A DNA stretch of 22,599 nt from contig JAEWDF010000046.1 in the NCBI GenBank assembly GCA_023390245.1, positions 1-22,599 on the forward strand, in the 5' to 3' direction. How positions within the stretch are numbered: the stretch's first letter is position 1; each line of letters starts with the position of its first letter. The notes under the pieces are model-generated. The model had not been told where the DNA came from, did not search any database, and saw nothing but the letters and a program-made list of their open reading frames with translations. This DNA comes from Pseudomonadota bacterium. Its GTDB lineage: Bacteria > Pseudomonadota > Alphaproteobacteria > Caulobacterales > Caulobacteraceae. Of this stretch, positions 1-7,382 are shown piece by piece. A program made the position numbers and the translations under genes.

Positions 1-122
1 ACAACGCCGAGCTGAACGTCGAGCTGATCACGCCGATCGCGATGGAAGAGAAGTTGCGCTTCGCCATCCGTGAAGGCGGCCGCACCGTCGGAGCCGGCGT
101 CGTCTCCAAGATCATCGCCTGA
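1..122 (+). CDS. tuf: Elongation factor Tu, C-terminal end (5' truncated by window)
   Basis: This is the last 39 codons of a gene read in the frame beginning at base 3 and ending at a TGA at 120-122. The peptide contains the EF-Tu domain III signature PIAMEEKLRFAIREGG followed by RTVGAGVVSKI, which is highly conserved at the extreme C-terminus of bacterial EF-Tu. EF-Tu is the cytoplasmic GTPase that delivers aminoacyl-tRNA to the ribosome. The GTPase domain lies outside the window. A strong hairpin terminator follows, so this appears to be the end of its transcript. Alphaproteobacteria often carry two near-identical tuf copies, and which copy this is cannot be told from the fragment. Confidence 0.93.
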   Translation, partial: NAELNVELITPIAMEEKLRFAIREGGRTVGAGVVSKIIA

Positions 123-168
123 GCGAAACGGTGACGCGCTCGTGACCCGAGCGCATCGGAACGACTTG

Positions 169-204
169 GCCCCCGCCGGAGACATCCGGCGGGGGCTTTG
201 CTTT
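169..204 (+). terminator. Intrinsic terminator after tuf
   Basis: A perfect 12-bp stem (GCCCCCGCCGGA at 169-180 and its complement at 185-196) encloses a GACA loop and is followed by TTTGCTTT at 197-204. It lies 47 bases after the tuf stop, between tuf and ppdK, as expected for a Rho-independent terminator of the highly expressed EF-Tu transcript. Confidence 0.9.
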
Positions 205-331
205 GGGCGGAATCCCGACTGTCGCTCACGATTTGTTACATCCGCCATGGCCAAGCCGGGCGGCGCGCGTTAGTCATTCCGCACCGAGCGGGGGCTACCC
301 GCCGATGGACGACCAAGCTCAGGGATACATG

Positions 332-3010
332 ATGACTCAGTGGGTGTACGGCTTCGGCGGCGGGTCCGCCGACGGCGATGCGTCGATGAAGAACCTGCTC
401 GGCGGCAAGGGCGCCAATCTGGCCGAAATGTCGTCCCTGGGCCTGCCGGTGCCGCCCGGCTTCACCATCACCACCGAGGTCTGTACCCACTATTACGCCA
501 ACGGCGAGGCCTATCCAGGCGACCTGGAAGGTCAGGTCGGGGCCGCGCTGGAAAAGGTCGAGGGCGTGGTCGGCAAGACCTTCGGCTCGGTCGACAACCC
601 GTTGCTGGTCTCGGTCCGCTCGGGCGCGCGTGCGTCCATGCCCGGCATGATGGACACGGTTCTGAACCTGGGCCTGAACGACCGCACGGTCGAAGGACTG
701 GCGAAACTGTCGGGCGACCGGCGCTTCGCCTTCGACAGCTATCGCCGCTTCATCACCATGTACTCCAACGTCGTCCTGGGCCTCAGCCACGACGACTTCG
801 AGGAGGTGCTGGACCAGCACAAGGACCGGCTGGGCGTGACCGTCGACACCGACCTGACGGCCGGGGACTGGGAGAAGGTCGTCGAGGACTACAAGGCCGT
901 GGTCGCGCGCGAACTGGGTCAGCCCTTTCCGCAGGATCCGAGGGACCAGCTGTGGGGCGCCATCGGCGCCGTGTTCGAAAGCTGGATGAACGACCGGGCG
1001 AAATTCTATCGCCGCATGCACGACATCCCCGAAAGCTGGGGCACGGCGGTCAACGTCCAGTCGATGGTGTTCGGCAACATGGGCGACACCTCCGCGACGG
1101 GCGTGGCCTTCACCCGCAATCCCTCGACCGGCGAGGCGCGCCTGTACGGCGAGTTCCTGATCAACGCCCAGGGCGAGGACGTGGTCGCGGGCATCCGCAC
1201 GCCGCAGTCGCTGACCCGCGCGGGCCGCGAGGAGATGGGCGAGACGGCGCCGTCGATGGAGGAGGCCATGCCCGAGGTCTTCGCCCAGTTCGTCGACGTG
1301 GTCGGCAAGCTGGAGAGCCACTATCGCGACATGCAGGACATCGAGTTCACGGTCGAACAGGGCCGGCTGTGGATGCTGCAGACCCGCAACGGCAAGCGCA
1401 CCGCCAAGGCGGCGTTGAAGGTGGCGGTGGACCTAGCCTCCGAAGGCGTCATCAGCGAGAAGGAGGCCATTGGCCGGGTCGAGCCCTCGGCCCTGGATCA
1501 ACTGTTGCATCCCACGCTGGACCCGGACGCTCCCCGCACGGTGATCACGCAGGGATTGCCGGCCTCGCCCGGCGCGGCGACCGGCAAGATCGTGTTCGAC
1601 GCCGACGAGGCCGAGCGCCTGGCCGGCCTGGGCGAGGCGGTCATCCTGGTGCGCGAGGAGACCAGCCCCGAGGACATCCACGGCATGCATGCGGCGCGCG
1701 GCATCGTTACGGCGCGCGGCGGCATGACCAGCCACGCGGCCGTCGTGGCGCGCGGCATGGGCCGGGCCTGCGTCTCCGGCGCGGGCGAGATCCATATCGA
1801 CGAGGCCCGGGGCGTCTTCACCGCGCGCGGCAGGAGCTTCGCCGCCGGCGACATCATCACCATCGACGGATCGAAGGGCGAGGTTCTGGACGGCGCCGTC
1901 GCCATGATCGAGCCGGAGCTGACCGGCGACTTCCAGACGCTGATGGGCTGGGCCGACAAGGTGCGCGGCCTGAAGGTGCGCGCCAACGCCGAGACGCCGC
2001 TGGACGCCCAGACCGCGCGCGGCTTCGGCGCCGAGGGCGTCGGCCTGTGCCGCACCGAGCATATGTTCTTCGACGACGCCCGCATCGCCGCCGTGCGCGA
2101 GATGATCCTGGCCGACGGCGAGGCGGGCCGCCGCGCCGCCCTGGACAAGATCGCGCCGTTCCAGAAGTCGGACTTCGTCGAGCTGTTCCAGATCATGGCC
2201 GGCCTGCCGGTCACGGTGCGCCTGCTGGACCCGCCGCTGCACGAGTTCATCCCGCATACGGACGAGGACATCGACGCCCTGGCCGCCTCGTCCGGCGTCG
2301 ATGCGGAGAAGCTGAAGCGCCGCGCCAGGGAACTGCATGAGACCAACCCCATGCTGGGCCATCGCGGCTGCCGCCTGGGCGTGGCCTATCCCGAGATCTA
2401 CGAGATGCAGGTCCGCGCCATCCTGGAGGCCGCGCTGGAGGTGAAGAAGACCTCGGGCGAGGCGCCGGTCCCGGAGATCATGCATCCGCTGGTCGCCCTG
2501 GGCCTGGAGATGAAATACCTGCGCGACCTGACCGACCGCACCGCCAGGGCGGTGTTCGAGGAGGCGGGTGACAGCGTCGACTATCTGGTCGGCACGATGG
2601 TGGAGTTGCCGCGCGCCGCCATCCGGGCGGGCGACCTGGCCGAACACGCCCAGTTCTTCAGCTTCGGCACCAACGACCTGACCCAGACCACCTTCGGCAT
2701 CAGCCGCGACGATTCCGGCCGCTTCCTGCAGGTCTATCTGGACAAGGGCATCTTCGAGCACGACCCGTTCGTGCGCCTGGATCAGGCGGGCGTCGGCGGC
2801 CTGGTGGAGATCGCCGTGGAGCGCGGCCGCGCCGCGCGTCCCGACATCAAGCTGGGCATCTGCGGCGAGCATGGCGGCGATCCGTCGTCGATCGCCTTCT
2901 GCCACCAGGCGGGACTCGACTACGTCTCCTGCTCGCCCTACCGCGTGCCGATCGCGCGGCTGGCGGCGGCCCAGGCGGCCCTGTCGGGCGAGCGCGAGAA
3001 GGATCGCTGA
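332..3010 (+). CDS. ppdK: Pyruvate, phosphate dikinase
   Basis: The 892-aa product matches the usual length (about 880-900 aa) of PPDK, which interconverts pyruvate + ATP + Pi and PEP + AMP + PPi in the cytoplasm. The N-terminal ATP-grasp region begins WVYGFGGG and contains LLGGKGANLAEM. The phosphohistidine domain has GGMTSHAAVVARGMG, with the phosphorylated His at about residue 468. The C-terminal PEP/pyruvate TIM barrel has FGTNDLTQTT and GICGEHGGDP, with the catalytic Cys near residue 844. The frame is open upstream to about 203, but ATG 332 (or the adjacent ATG 329) is chosen because the family begins at MTxWVY and an AGGGA element lies just before it. A PanE-family gene begins one base after its stop, suggesting co-transcription. 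The role is probably gluconeogenic PEP supply or pyrophosphate-linked glycolysis. Confidence 0.96.
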   Translation: MTQWVYGFGGGSADGDASMKNLLGGKGANLAEMSSLGLPVPPGFTITTEVCTHYYANGEAYPGDLEGQVGAALEKVEGVVGKTFGSVDNPLLVSVRSGARASMPGMMDTVLNLGLNDRTVEGLAKLSGDRRFAFDSYRRFITMYSNVVLGLSHDDFEEVLDQHKDRLGVTVDTDLTAGDWEKVVEDYKAVVARELGQPFPQDPRDQLWGAIGAVFESWMNDRAKFYRRMHDIPESWGTAVNVQSMVFGNMGDTSATGVAFTRNPSTGEARLYGEFLINAQGEDVVAGIRTPQSLTRAGREEMGETAPSMEEAMPEVFAQFVDVVGKLESHYRDMQDIEFTVEQGRLWMLQTRNGKRTAKAALKVAVDLASEGVISEKEAIGRVEPSALDQLLHPTLDPDAPRTVITQGLPASPGAATGKIVFDADEAERLAGLGEAVILVREETSPEDIHGMHAARGIVTARGGMTSHAAVVARGMGRACVSGAGEIHIDEARGVFTARGRSFAAGDIITIDGSKGEVLDGAVAMIEPELTGDFQTLMGWADKVRGLKVRANAETPLDAQTARGFGAEGVGLCRTEHMFFDDARIAAVREMILADGEAGRRAALDKIAPFQKSDFVELFQIMAGLPVTVRLLDPPLHEFIPHTDEDIDALAASSGVDAEKLKRRARELHETNPMLGHRGCRLGVAYPEIYEMQVRAILEAALEVKKTSGEAPVPEIMHPLVALGLEMKYLRDLTDRTARAVFEEAGDSVDYLVGTMVELPRAAIRAGDLAEHAQFFSFGTNDLTQTTFGISRDDSGRFLQVYLDKGIFEHDPFVRLDQAGVGGLVEIAVERGRAARPDIKLGICGEHGGDPSSIAFCHQAGLDYVSCSPYRVPIARLAAAQAALSGEREKDR

Positions 3011-3011
3011 G

Positions 3012-3896
3012 GTGACCTCGGTCGCCGTCATCGGGCCCGGCGCCATCGGCGGGACCATCGCCGCCTGGCTGTCGCGCGAACCGGGGGTCGACCCGCTGAT
3101 CCTGTGCGCGCGCACGCCGCTGGACCGGCTGGTGGTGGAGACGCCGGACGGCCTGATCGAGGCGTCGCCGAAGGTGTTGACCGATCCCGCGCAGGTCAGC
3201 GGTCCCGTCGACTGGGTGCTGGCGGCGACCAAGGCCTATGACGTGGCGGGAACCGCGCGCTGGATGATCCCGCTGGTCGGCCCGGCGACCCGCGTGGCGG
3301 TGTTGCAGAACGGCGTCGAGCATGTCGAGCGCTTCAGCCCCTATGTCGACGCCGATCGCATCCTGCCGGTCGTGGTCGACCTGCCGGCGGAGCGAACGGC
3401 CCCCGGCCGCATCGCCCACCGCCGCTCCGGAAGCATGACCGTGCCGGCGGGGGAGGCGGGGGAAGCCTTCTCGGCCCTGTTCCGCAACAGCATCATCGAG
3501 GTTTCCGTCACCGACGATTTCGCGACCGCCGCCTGGACGAAGCTGGCGCTGAATTGCGCGGGCGCGGTCTGCGCCCTGATCGGGCAGCCGGCGGGGGTGG
3601 TGGCGCGACCGGGGATCGCGGAGACTATGGCCGCGATGGTGCGCGAATGCGTCGCCGTCGGCCGAGCCGAGGGTGCGAGCCTTTCGGACGACCTGGCCGA
3701 TCAGGTGGTCGCCCGCACCCGCTCGTCGCCGCCGGATTCGATCAATTCCCTGCTTGGCGACCGACTGGCCGGCCGCCCCATGGAATGGGACGCGCGCAAC
3801 GGGGTGATCGCCCGCAAGGCGGCGCGACATGATCTGGAAGCGCCCTTGAATCAGATGGCCGCCGCTCTGCTGCGGGCCATGGAGGCTGGAGACTAG
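3012..3896 (+). CDS. 2-dehydropantoate 2-reductase family oxidoreductase (PanE/ApbA-like)
   Basis: The 294-aa protein has the ketopantoate reductase architecture. An N-terminal Rossmann fold carries VAVIGPGAIGG (about residues 4-14) for NADP(H), and QNGVEH lies mid-protein. The C-terminal helical domain has AWTKLALNCAG, with Lys177 at the catalytic lysine position, and RPMEWDARNG, with Glu258 at the position of the substrate-binding glutamate. Canonical PanE reduces ketopantoate to pantoate for coenzyme A synthesis. Many paralogues act on other 2-keto acids, so the substrate is uncertain and no gene symbol is given. The start is GTG at 3012, with AAGGA about 8 bases upstream inside the end of ppdK. 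The one-base gap to ppdK implies translational coupling. Confidence 0.85.
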   Translation: MTSVAVIGPGAIGGTIAAWLSREPGVDPLILCARTPLDRLVVETPDGLIEASPKVLTDPAQVSGPVDWVLAATKAYDVAGTARWMIPLVGPATRVAVLQNGVEHVERFSPYVDADRILPVVVDLPAERTAPGRIAHRRSGSMTVPAGEAGEAFSALFRNSIIEVSVTDDFATAAWTKLALNCAGAVCALIGQPAGVVARPGIAETMAAMVRECVAVGRAEGASLSDDLADQVVARTRSSPPDSINSLLGDRLAGRPMEWDARNGVIARKAARHDLEAPLNQMAAALLRAMEAGD

Positions 3897-3910
3897 CGCC
3901 AGCGTCTTAC

Positions 3911-3956
3911 ATAAGACAAATCTATTCTATGTCTGATAATAAGTGATTTGGCTTAT
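3911..3956 (+). promoter_or_regulatory. AT-rich regulatory region upstream of ahpC, with possible OxyR-type half-site
   Basis: The stretch around 3905-3956 is strikingly AT-rich in a GC-rich window. ATAAGACAAATCTAT at 3911-3925 resembles the 15-nt OxyR half-site ATAG-N-T-NNN-A-N-CTAT, matching well on its right side and partly on its left. A second inverted repeat, ATAAG-N8-CTTAT, lies at 3939-3956. OxyR commonly activates ahpC in proteobacteria, so peroxide control is plausible. The second OxyR half-site at the standard 22-bp phasing is weak, so the regulator is an inference. A GANTC site (GAGTC) lies at 3963-3967. Confidence 0.45.
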
Positions 3957-4011
3957 CCATTCGAGTCGCATAGAAGGGCGTCCTCAACCCACCCCAGCCT
4001 ATGGATTTCGC

Positions 4012-4575
4012 ATGGCCCTCATCAATACGCCCATCAAGCCGTTCACGGCGACCGCCTACAAGCAAGGCAAGTTCGTCGACATCTCCGACGCTGACGTGAA
4101 GGGCAAGTGGGCGATCTTCTTCTTCTATCCGGCCGACTTCACCTTCGTGTGCCCGACCGAGCTGGAAGACCTCGCCGGCATCTATCCGACGCTGCAGGGC
4201 CTGGACGTGGAAGTGTTCTCGGTCTCGACCGACACCCACTTCAGCCACAAGGCCTGGCACGACACCTCGCCGGCGATCGGCAAGATCGACTACTACATGG
4301 TGGGCGACCAGTCGGGCACGATCACCAACAACTTCGACGTGATGCGCCCGGGCGTCGGCCTGGCCGACCGCGCCACCTTCCTGGTCGATCCGGACGGCGT
4401 GATCCAGTTCATGGAAATCACCTCGGAAGGCGTGGGCCGCAACGCCTCGGAACTGCTGCGCAAGGTCAAGGCCGCCCAGTACGTGCGCTCGCACCCCGGC
4501 GAAGTCTGCCCGGCCAAGTGGGAAGAGGGCGAGGCCACCCTGGCCCCGTCTCTGGACCTGGTCGGCAAGATCTAA
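4012..4575 (+). CDS. ahpC: Alkyl hydroperoxide reductase subunit C (typical 2-Cys peroxiredoxin)
   Basis: The 187-aa product has exactly the standard AhpC length. It reduces hydrogen peroxide, organic hydroperoxides and peroxynitrite in the cytoplasm, and is recycled by AhpF. The peroxidatic Cys47 sits in FTFVCPTELEDL and the resolving Cys166 in HPGEVCPAKW, at the same positions as in enterobacterial AhpC. The start at ATG 4012 (MALINTPIKPF) fits the family N-terminus. The frame is open further upstream to a GTG at 3943, but that extension is not family-like. No clear Shine-Dalgarno sequence precedes 4012. The gene is followed by two hairpins and then ahpF. Confidence 0.97.
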   Translation: MALINTPIKPFTATAYKQGKFVDISDADVKGKWAIFFFYPADFTFVCPTELEDLAGIYPTLQGLDVEVFSVSTDTHFSHKAWHDTSPAIGKIDYYMVGDQSGTITNNFDVMRPGVGLADRATFLVDPDGVIQFMEITSEGVGRNASELLRKVKAAQYVRSHPGEVCPAKWEEGEATLAPSLDLVGKI

Positions 4576-4593
4576 GCCCCACGACCCAGTTCG

Positions 4594-4617
4594 ATCGGCG
4601 GCGTCCGCGCCGCCGGT
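4594..4617 (+). other. Stem-loop 3' of ahpC
   Basis: CGGCGGCG at 4596-4603 pairs with CGCCGCCG at 4608-4615 around a TCCG loop, and one A-T pair plus one T-G wobble extend the stem outward. It starts 18 bases after the ahpC stop and lacks a U-tract. It is more likely a 3'-end stabiliser than a terminator by itself. Confidence 0.5.
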
Positions 4618-4648
4618 ATTCGGCGCCCGGCCTGGTCGGGCGTCGCAG

Positions 4649-4689
4649 AGGCCGCGGGGTGAGCAGTGTTTCCGTCCCCCGCGGCCTTT
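4649..4689 (+). terminator. Terminator-like hairpin between ahpC and ahpF
   Basis: An 11-bp perfect stem, AGGCCGCGGGG at 4649-4659 and CCCCGCGGCCT at 4677-4687, encloses a 17-base loop and ends in a short TTT. It lies between ahpC and ahpF. The long loop and short T-run suggest partial termination, which would favour ahpC mRNA over ahpF. This is an inference from structure only. Confidence 0.5.
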
Positions 4690-4758
4690 CTGCGTCCGAT
4701 CCTCGCCCGAAGCGGCTTTGAGGACGGCGCCCCCAACCCTGAGATTTCTGAGGATCCG

Positions 4759-6345
4759 ATGCTCGACACGAACCTGAAAACCCAACTGGAAGGCTATCTG
4801 AAGAACATCGTGCATCCGGTCGAGCTGGTCGCCTCGCTGGGCGCCGGCCCCAAGTCGCAGGAGCTGAAGGCCCTTCTGGAGGACATCGTCTCGGTCTCGC
4901 ACGGCAAGGTCGAGATGGGGCGCGACTATGACGATGCGCGCCAGCCCAGCTTCCTGATCCGGCGCAAGGGAACCGATATCGGCGTGCGCTTCGCCGGCAT
5001 TCCCCTGGGCCACGAGTTCACCTCGCTGGTGCTGGCCCTGCTGCACGTCGGTGGGCATCCGTCCAAGGCGGCGCAGGAGGTCATCCAGCAGGTCAAGGAC
5101 CTGGACGGCGACTATCTGTTCGAGACCTATTTCTCGCTGTCCTGCCAGAACTGCCCGGACGTGGTGCAGGCCCTGAACCTGATGAGCGTCATCAATCCGC
5201 GCATCAAACACGTCGCCATCGAGGGCGGCTTGTTCAAGGACGAGGTGGACGAGCGCAAGGTGATGGCCGTGCCCACGGTCTTCCTGAACGGCGAACTGTT
5301 CGGTCAGGGTCGGATGGAGTTGGAGCAGATCGTCGCCAAGATCGACTCAGGCGCCGAGGCCAAGGCCGCCGCGAAGATCAGGGCCAAGGACCCGTTCGAC
5401 GTTCTGGTGGTCGGCGGTGGGCCGGCCGGCGCCGCGTCTGCGATCTATACCGCGCGCAAGGGCATCCGCACGGGCGTCGTCGCCGAGCGGTTCGGCGGTC
5501 AGGTGCTGGACACCATGGCCATCGAGAACTTCATCTCGGTGCCCCATACCGAAGGGCCCAAGCTGGCCGCCCATCTGGAGCAGCATGTCCGCGACTATGA
5601 GGTGGACATCATGAACCTGCAGAAGGCGACCAAGCTGATCCCGGCCAAGGTCGAGGGCGGGCTGCATGAGGTGGTTCTGGAAAACGGCGCCAGCCTGAAG
5701 TCGCGCACCGTCATCTTGTCGACCGGCGCGCGCTGGCGTCAGATGAACGTGCCGGGCGAGGACCAGTATCGCAACAAGGGCGTGGCCTATTGCCCGCACT
5801 GCGACGGCCCGCTGTTCAAGGGCGAGCGGGTGGCGGTGATCGGCGGCGGCAACTCGGGCGTCGAGGCGGCCATCGACCTGGCCGGCATCGTGGCGCACGT
5901 GACCCTGATCGAGTTCGACAGCGAGTTGCGCGCCGATGCGGTGCTGCAGCGCAAGCTGGCCAGCCTGCCGAACGTGCGCATCGTCACCTCGGCCATGACG
6001 ACCGAAGTCCTGGGCGACGGCGAAAAGGTCACGGGCCTGATCTACAAGGACCGCAACTCCGACGAGGCGCACGAGGTGCAGCTGGAGGGGGTGTTCGTTC
6101 AGATCGGCCTGGTCCCGAACACCGAATGGCTGCATGGCGCGGTGGCCCTGACGCAACGCGGCGAGATCGAGGTCGATCACCGCGGCGAGACCTCGCAGCC
6201 CGGCGTCTTCGCCGCCGGCGACGTGACGACCGTGCCCTACAAGCAGATCGTCATCGCCATGGGCGAGGGATCGAAGGCGGCCCTGTCGGCCTTCGACTAC
6301 ATGATCCGCACGGTTCCGGCCGAGGAGGCGGTCGAGGCGGCCTGA
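4759..6345 (+). CDS. ahpF: Alkyl hydroperoxide reductase subunit F (flavoprotein disulfide reductase)
   Basis: The 528-aa protein passes electrons from NAD(P)H through FAD and two disulfides to AhpC. The N-terminal tandem thioredoxin-like domain (about 1-200) carries SCQNCPD with Cys129/Cys132. The thioredoxin reductase-like part has the FAD motif VVGGGPAG (about 217-224), the redox pair CPHC at Cys345/Cys348, the dinucleotide motif VIGGGNSG (about 360-367), and GVFAAGDVTTVPYKQ near the C-terminus. The cysteine numbering is the same as in enterobacterial AhpF. The start is ATG 4759 with a well-placed GAGGA just upstream. The gene sits 183 bases after ahpC, with hairpins in between. Confidence 0.97.
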   Translation: MLDTNLKTQLEGYLKNIVHPVELVASLGAGPKSQELKALLEDIVSVSHGKVEMGRDYDDARQPSFLIRRKGTDIGVRFAGIPLGHEFTSLVLALLHVGGHPSKAAQEVIQQVKDLDGDYLFETYFSLSCQNCPDVVQALNLMSVINPRIKHVAIEGGLFKDEVDERKVMAVPTVFLNGELFGQGRMELEQIVAKIDSGAEAKAAAKIRAKDPFDVLVVGGGPAGAASAIYTARKGIRTGVVAERFGGQVLDTMAIENFISVPHTEGPKLAAHLEQHVRDYEVDIMNLQKATKLIPAKVEGGLHEVVLENGASLKSRTVILSTGARWRQMNVPGEDQYRNKGVAYCPHCDGPLFKGERVAVIGGGNSGVEAAIDLAGIVAHVTLIEFDSELRADAVLQRKLASLPNVRIVTSAMTTEVLGDGEKVTGLIYKDRNSDEAHEVQLEGVFVQIGLVPNTEWLHGAVALTQRGEIEVDHRGETSQPGVFAAGDVTTVPYKQIVIAMGEGSKAALSAFDYMIRTVPAEEAVEAA

Positions 6346-6378
6346 CCCGCCTGTCGCGGATTGGCAAACCCGTGTAAG

Positions 6379-6410
6379 CGCCGCTCCGGGCATCGGTCTG
6401 GAGCGGCGTT
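6379..6410 (+). terminator. Probable terminator hairpin after ahpF
   Basis: A 9-bp perfect stem, CGCCGCTCC at 6379-6387 and GGAGCGGCG at 6400-6408, has a 12-base loop and is followed by only TTG. It begins 34 bases after the ahpF stop. The T-tract is weak, so termination may be inefficient. Its 3' arm includes the GGAG that would serve as ribosome binding site of the next gene. Confidence 0.5.
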
Positions 6411-6413
6411 GTC

Positions 6414-7376
6414 GTGTCTGGCGTATCGACATCGCGTCTGTGGGGCGCCGCGGCGGGGCTGGCCTCCGGGGCGTTGTGGGGACTGGTCTTCCTGGCGCCG
6501 AAGATGGCGCCGGAAGCCTCGCCGCTGCTGCTGAGTGCGGGCCGCTACCTGGCCTATGGACTGAGCGCGGCGGTGCTGGTCGCGCCGATGTGGCGCGGCC
6601 TGGCCGCGCGGCTTGACGCCATGGCGTGGCGCGCCCTGATCTGGCTGAGCCTGGCGGGCAATCTGGTCTATTTCGTCTTCCTGGTCGTGGCGATCCACTA
6701 CGCCGGCGTCGCGGCCTCGGCGCTGATCGTCGGCATGGTGCCGGTGGTGGTGGCGCTGTGGGGGCTCAAGGACGCCGATGCGCCGCCGCTTCGCCGCGTC
6801 GGCCCGCCCATCGCCCTTGCGGCTCTGGCGGTGGGCCTGATCGGCTGGGAGGCGATGCGGCGCGGCGGGGGAGGCGAGACCACGGACGGCGCCGGGATCT
6901 GGATCGGCCTGGCCTGCGCCTTCGCCGCCCTGATCTGCTGGACGGCCTATGCGGTCGGCAACAGCCGCTGGATGGGCCGCCTGACCGACGTCACCCCGCA
7001 TCAGTGGTCGCTGCTGACCGGCGTGGTCACGGGCGTCCTGGCCCTGGCCCTGGCGGTCCCGGCGCTGTGGCTGGCCGGACCGATGGACGGCGAGGCCTGG
7101 GGGCGTCTGGCCGCCGTCAGCGCAGGCGTGGCGGTGTTCGCCTCGGTCATCGGCAACGCCTTCTGGAACCAGGCCAGCCGCCTGCTGCCGCTCAGCCTGC
7201 TGGGGCAGATGATCGTGTCGGAGACCCTATTCGCCATGGTCTATGGCTATGCGTGGGAGCGGCGCGGGCCCACGACGGTCGAGGTCGCCGCCATGGCCAT
7301 GATGATTGTCAGCGTGGTCTGGTGCGTGCGCGCGCACCGGCCGGCGGCCGTTGCCGCCGCCGAGGGCGATCACTGA
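6414..7376 (+). CDS. DMT-superfamily (EamA-type) permease
   Basis: The 320-aa protein is almost entirely hydrophobic, with about ten membrane-spanning segments by eye arranged as two similar halves, typical of the drug/metabolite transporter superfamily. Features include ASGALWGLVFLAPK at the first helix, a central polar linker (AMRRGGGGETTDG) and a second half ending in VVWCVRAHRP. Such proteins export amino acids, metabolites or drugs across the inner membrane. The substrate cannot be told from sequence. The start used is GTG 6414, with GGAG ten bases upstream inside the preceding hairpin. It is convergent with the following hydrolase gene, with six bases between the stops. Confidence 0.85.
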   Translation: MSGVSTSRLWGAAAGLASGALWGLVFLAPKMAPEASPLLLSAGRYLAYGLSAAVLVAPMWRGLAARLDAMAWRALIWLSLAGNLVYFVFLVVAIHYAGVAASALIVGMVPVVVALWGLKDADAPPLRRVGPPIALAALAVGLIGWEAMRRGGGGETTDGAGIWIGLACAFAALICWTAYAVGNSRWMGRLTDVTPHQWSLLTGVVTGVLALALAVPALWLAGPMDGEAWGRLAAVSAGVAVFASVIGNAFWNQASRLLPLSLLGQMIVSETLFAMVYGYAWERRGPTTVEVAAMAMMIVSVVWCVRAHRPAAVAAAEGDH

Positions 7377-7382
7377 GCGGGA

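Noticed and set aside
70..273. 67-aa open frame across the tuf end and terminator
   Set aside because: It overlaps the EF-Tu C-terminus in another frame and runs through the terminator hairpin.
203..331. N-terminal extension of PPDK from the upstream in-frame start
   Set aside because: The 43 extra residues are not family-like, begin inside the tuf terminator region and lack a ribosome binding site. ATG 332 fits the family.
340..2340. 666-aa open frame on the plus strand inside ppdK in another frame
   Set aside because: It is extremely Arg/Gly-rich and out of frame with the clear PPDK. No domain is recognisable.
1433..3232. 599-aa open frame on the minus strand across ppdK
   Set aside because: It is antisense to a full-length, motif-complete ppdK. 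Its translation is Arg/Ala/Gln/Gly-rich with no recognisable domain, as expected for shadow frames in high-GC DNA.
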